DNA of 34,253 bases, from contig JAIETI010000122.1 in NCBI GenBank assembly GCA_019745365.1, forward strand, positions 1 through 34,253, in the 5' to 3' direction. How positions within the stretch are numbered: position 1 is the first letter of the stretch; each line of letters begins with the position of its first letter. The position numbers and the translations under genes are program-made. The notes beneath the pieces are model-generated. The model had not been told where the DNA came from. It saw nothing but the letters and a program-made list of their open reading frames with translations, and did no database searches. The stretch is from Gemmatimonadaceae bacterium. Lineage in GTDB: Bacteria > Gemmatimonadota > Gemmatimonadetes > Gemmatimonadales > Gemmatimonadaceae. Shown piece by piece: positions 32,751-34,253 of the stretch.

Positions 32751-34253
32751 TCAGGCGGTCGGCGTCGGATCGGGCTTTGGGAACAATACCGCTCCCTTGG
32801 ATACCCGCCAACCGGTCGGGTCGAGCGTATCGAGCCGGTCGAGGCGCTGTTCGAGGGGGGTTCCCGGGGCGCCAAGGGCCTGCCAGAGCGCCGTGGCCTT
32901 CTCCGGGATGAACGGGGCGAGCGCTGCGGCTTGACGCGCTAGGCGGCGGACCGTCGAGGCGAGGATGGCCTCCAACTCGGCGCGGCGTGTCGGGTCCTTC
33001 GCCACCGTCCACGGTGCGCTCGACTGCACGAACTCATTGGCGCGGGTGACCGTCGCCCAGATGGCGCCGAGCGCCTCGTGCGGGAGCCATCCGCGGGAGC
33101 CGTCCATGGCGGCCCGCGCGGTGGCGATGGCGGCGAGGTCGGCGTGATCACCGTCATCACGCGCGCCTGCGGGCACGATCCCCTCGCAGTACTTCTCGAT
33201 CATCGCGGTCGCGCGGCTCGCGAGATTGCCGAGCCCGTTCGCGAGTTCGGCGGTGTACACGGCGTCGAAGCGCTCCCAGGAGAAGGAGCCGTCGGCGTCG
33301 AAGGGGACGTCGCGGAGGAGATAGTAGCGGAACGCGTCGGCGCCGAAGCGGGTGATGGCGTCGTCGAGCTCGACCTTCACGCCGGCGCTCTTGGAGAAGC
33401 GTTCACCGCCGAAGCCGATGAAGCCGTGGGCCCACACTTCGTGGGGGAGCGCGATGCCAGCGGCCTCGAGCATCGCGGGCCAGACCACGCAGTGCAAGCG
33501 CGTGATGTCCTTGCCGACGATGTGGAGCTGGGCCGGCCAGCGCGTGTCCCAGTCGCCGTCGGGATAGCCCGTGCCGGTGAGGTAGTTCGGCAGCGCGTCG
33601 AACCAGACCCAGGTGCCCTGTGGCTCACCGCCCTCGAGCGCGAGTGGGAAGGGGACGGCCCACGTGAGTTTCGACCGGGTGATCGAGATGTCCTCGAGTC
33701 CCGCGTTGAGGAGGGCGAGGATCTCGTTGCGGCGCGACTCGGGGCGGAGAAAGCCCGGTCGCTCCGCGAAGAGGCGCGTGAGGAACGGCTGATAGCGCGT
33801 GAGGCGGAAGAACCAATTCCGCTCGACCGTCCACTGCAGCTCGCGCGTGGGGTGGAGCACGCACTTGCCGTCGACGATCTCGGCGTCGCGCTTGAAGAGC
33901 TCGCAGCCGACGCAGTACCACCCCTCATACGACTGCGCGTAGAAGTCGTCTGGATTCCGGGCGTGGATGCGCTCGATCAGCGCTCGGACGCCCGCTTTGT
34001 GCGCCGGTGCGGAGGTGCGCATGAACTGATCGGCGCGGATGTGGAGCCGATCCCAGGTGCCCTGGAAGCGCTCGGCGACCCCATCGACGAAGGTCTGTGG
34101 ATCGATCCCCGCTGCGGCGGCGGTCTGGGCGACCTTCTGGCCATGCTCATCCATTCCGATGAGGAGATGGACGTCATCGCCGCACTGGCGCCGCCAGCGA
34201 GCGATCGCATCGGCGCCGATCTTCTCGAGCGCGTGCCCGAAGTGGGGAACACC
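32751..34253 (-). CDS. metG: Methionyl-tRNA synthetase, 5' end outside the window
   Basis: A partial class I aminoacyl-tRNA synthetase that charges tRNA-Met. The first visible residues are G-V-P-H-F-G-H, where H-F-G-H (34233-34244) is the HIGH motif. The zinc-knuckle region is Y-C-V-G-C-E plus G-K-C-V-L-H-P. The KMSKS equivalent is R-F-S-K-S-A-G. The anticodon-binding helical domain follows (L-A-N-G-L-G-N-L-A-S-R). It ends shortly after L-D-P-T-G-W-R-V-S-K-G-A-V-L-F-P-K, without a C-terminal tRNA-binding (EMAP) domain, so it is the short form. 500 residues are visible; only about 15-20 residues with the start codon are missing beyond 34253. The ATG at 34154 is internal. The M23 gene starts 1 nt after its stop. 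Confidence 0.95.
   Translation of the reverse strand, partial: GVPHFGHALEKIGADAIARWRRQCGDDVHLLIGMDEHGQKVAQTAAAAGIDPQTFVDGVAERFQGTWDRLHIRADQFMRTSAPAHKAGVRALIERIHARNPDDFYAQSYEGWYCVGCELFKRDAEIVDGKCVLHPTRELQWTVERNWFFRLTRYQPFLTRLFAERPGFLRPESRRNEILALLNAGLEDISITRSKLTWAVPFPLALEGGEPQGTWVWFDALPNYLTGTGYPDGDWDTRWPAQLHIVGKDITRLHCVVWPAMLEAAGIALPHEVWAHGFIGFGGERFSKSAGVKVELDDAITRFGADAFRYYLLRDVPFDADGSFSWERFDAVYTAELANGLGNLASRATAMIEKYCEGIVPAGARDDGDHADLAAIATARAAMDGSRGWLPHEALGAIWATVTRANEFVQSSAPWTVAKDPTRRAELEAILASTVRRLARQAAALAPFIPEKATALWQALGAPGTPLEQRLDRLDTLDPTGWRVSKGAVLFPKPDPTPTA

Overview
The window looks like a chromosomal segment of a Gram-negative member of the FCB group, most likely Gemmatimonadota. The reasons are very high GC with strong GC3 bias, SusC/SusD outer-membrane pairs, FG-GAP/CRTAC1 (ASPIC/UnbV) proteins, a GWxTD protein, LVIVD-like propellers, 'plug-only' TonB-type proteins, and a lipopolysaccharide gene (Kdo transferase). 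The phylum assignment is inference from gene content. I see no rRNA, tRNA or CRISPR array.

Layout. (1) 1-251 holds no gene but carries a strongly palindromic element of about 190 bp. (2) 252-5593, minus strand, is one tightly packed operon read from right to left: GWxTD/TPR protein, beta-propeller protein, DsbA-like lipoprotein, Kdo transferase (waaA). (3) 5594-5866 is a divergent promoter region with a dyad and an array of GTGAC motifs. (4) 5867-12296, plus strand: SusC1, SusD1, a small lipoprotein and a DUF4397 lipoprotein, closed by a hairpin terminator. (5) 12366-13815: two tandem paralogous 'plug-only' secreted proteins. (6) 13882-21175, plus strand: TPM-domain protein, nucleotidyltransferase-like protein, LemA lipoprotein, vanadium-haloperoxidase/PAP2-like lipoprotein and a giant CRTAC1-type FG-GAP protein; the last three have 4-nt start/stop overlaps. 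(7) 21188-21979, minus: a third plug-only protein. (8) 22212-26911, plus: SusC2 and SusD2. (9) 26912-28227: a visibly more AT-rich stretch with a small secreted 8-cysteine protein and a membrane-anchored DsbA-like protein. (10) 28290-31545: a mobile-element cluster, with an internally deleted IS481-type transposase and two abutting IS3-family elements with intact DDE and -1 frameshift signals. (11) 31766-34253, minus: an M23 peptidase and the 3' part of metG, which runs off the window.

How the genes fit together. Most of the window encodes cell-envelope functions: TonB-dependent uptake (SusC/D), secreted or lipoprotein enzymes and structural beta-propellers, disulfide chemistry and LPS core synthesis. 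The haloperoxidase-like lipoprotein, CRTAC1 protein and SusC2/SusD2 probably form one functional locus of unknown substrate.

The most striking observation is that two large genes of that locus each carry one in-frame stop codon at a position where the conserved residue is obvious. In the CRTAC1 gene TAG stands for the Trp of a D-W-[ST]-W-G motif (18794-18796). In SusC2 TAA stands for the Gln directly after the signal peptide (22296-22298). Both differ from the expected codon by a single transition. This could be recent decay, readthrough, or sequence error. A second candidate system is the 8-cysteine secreted protein paired with its own DsbA-like protein.
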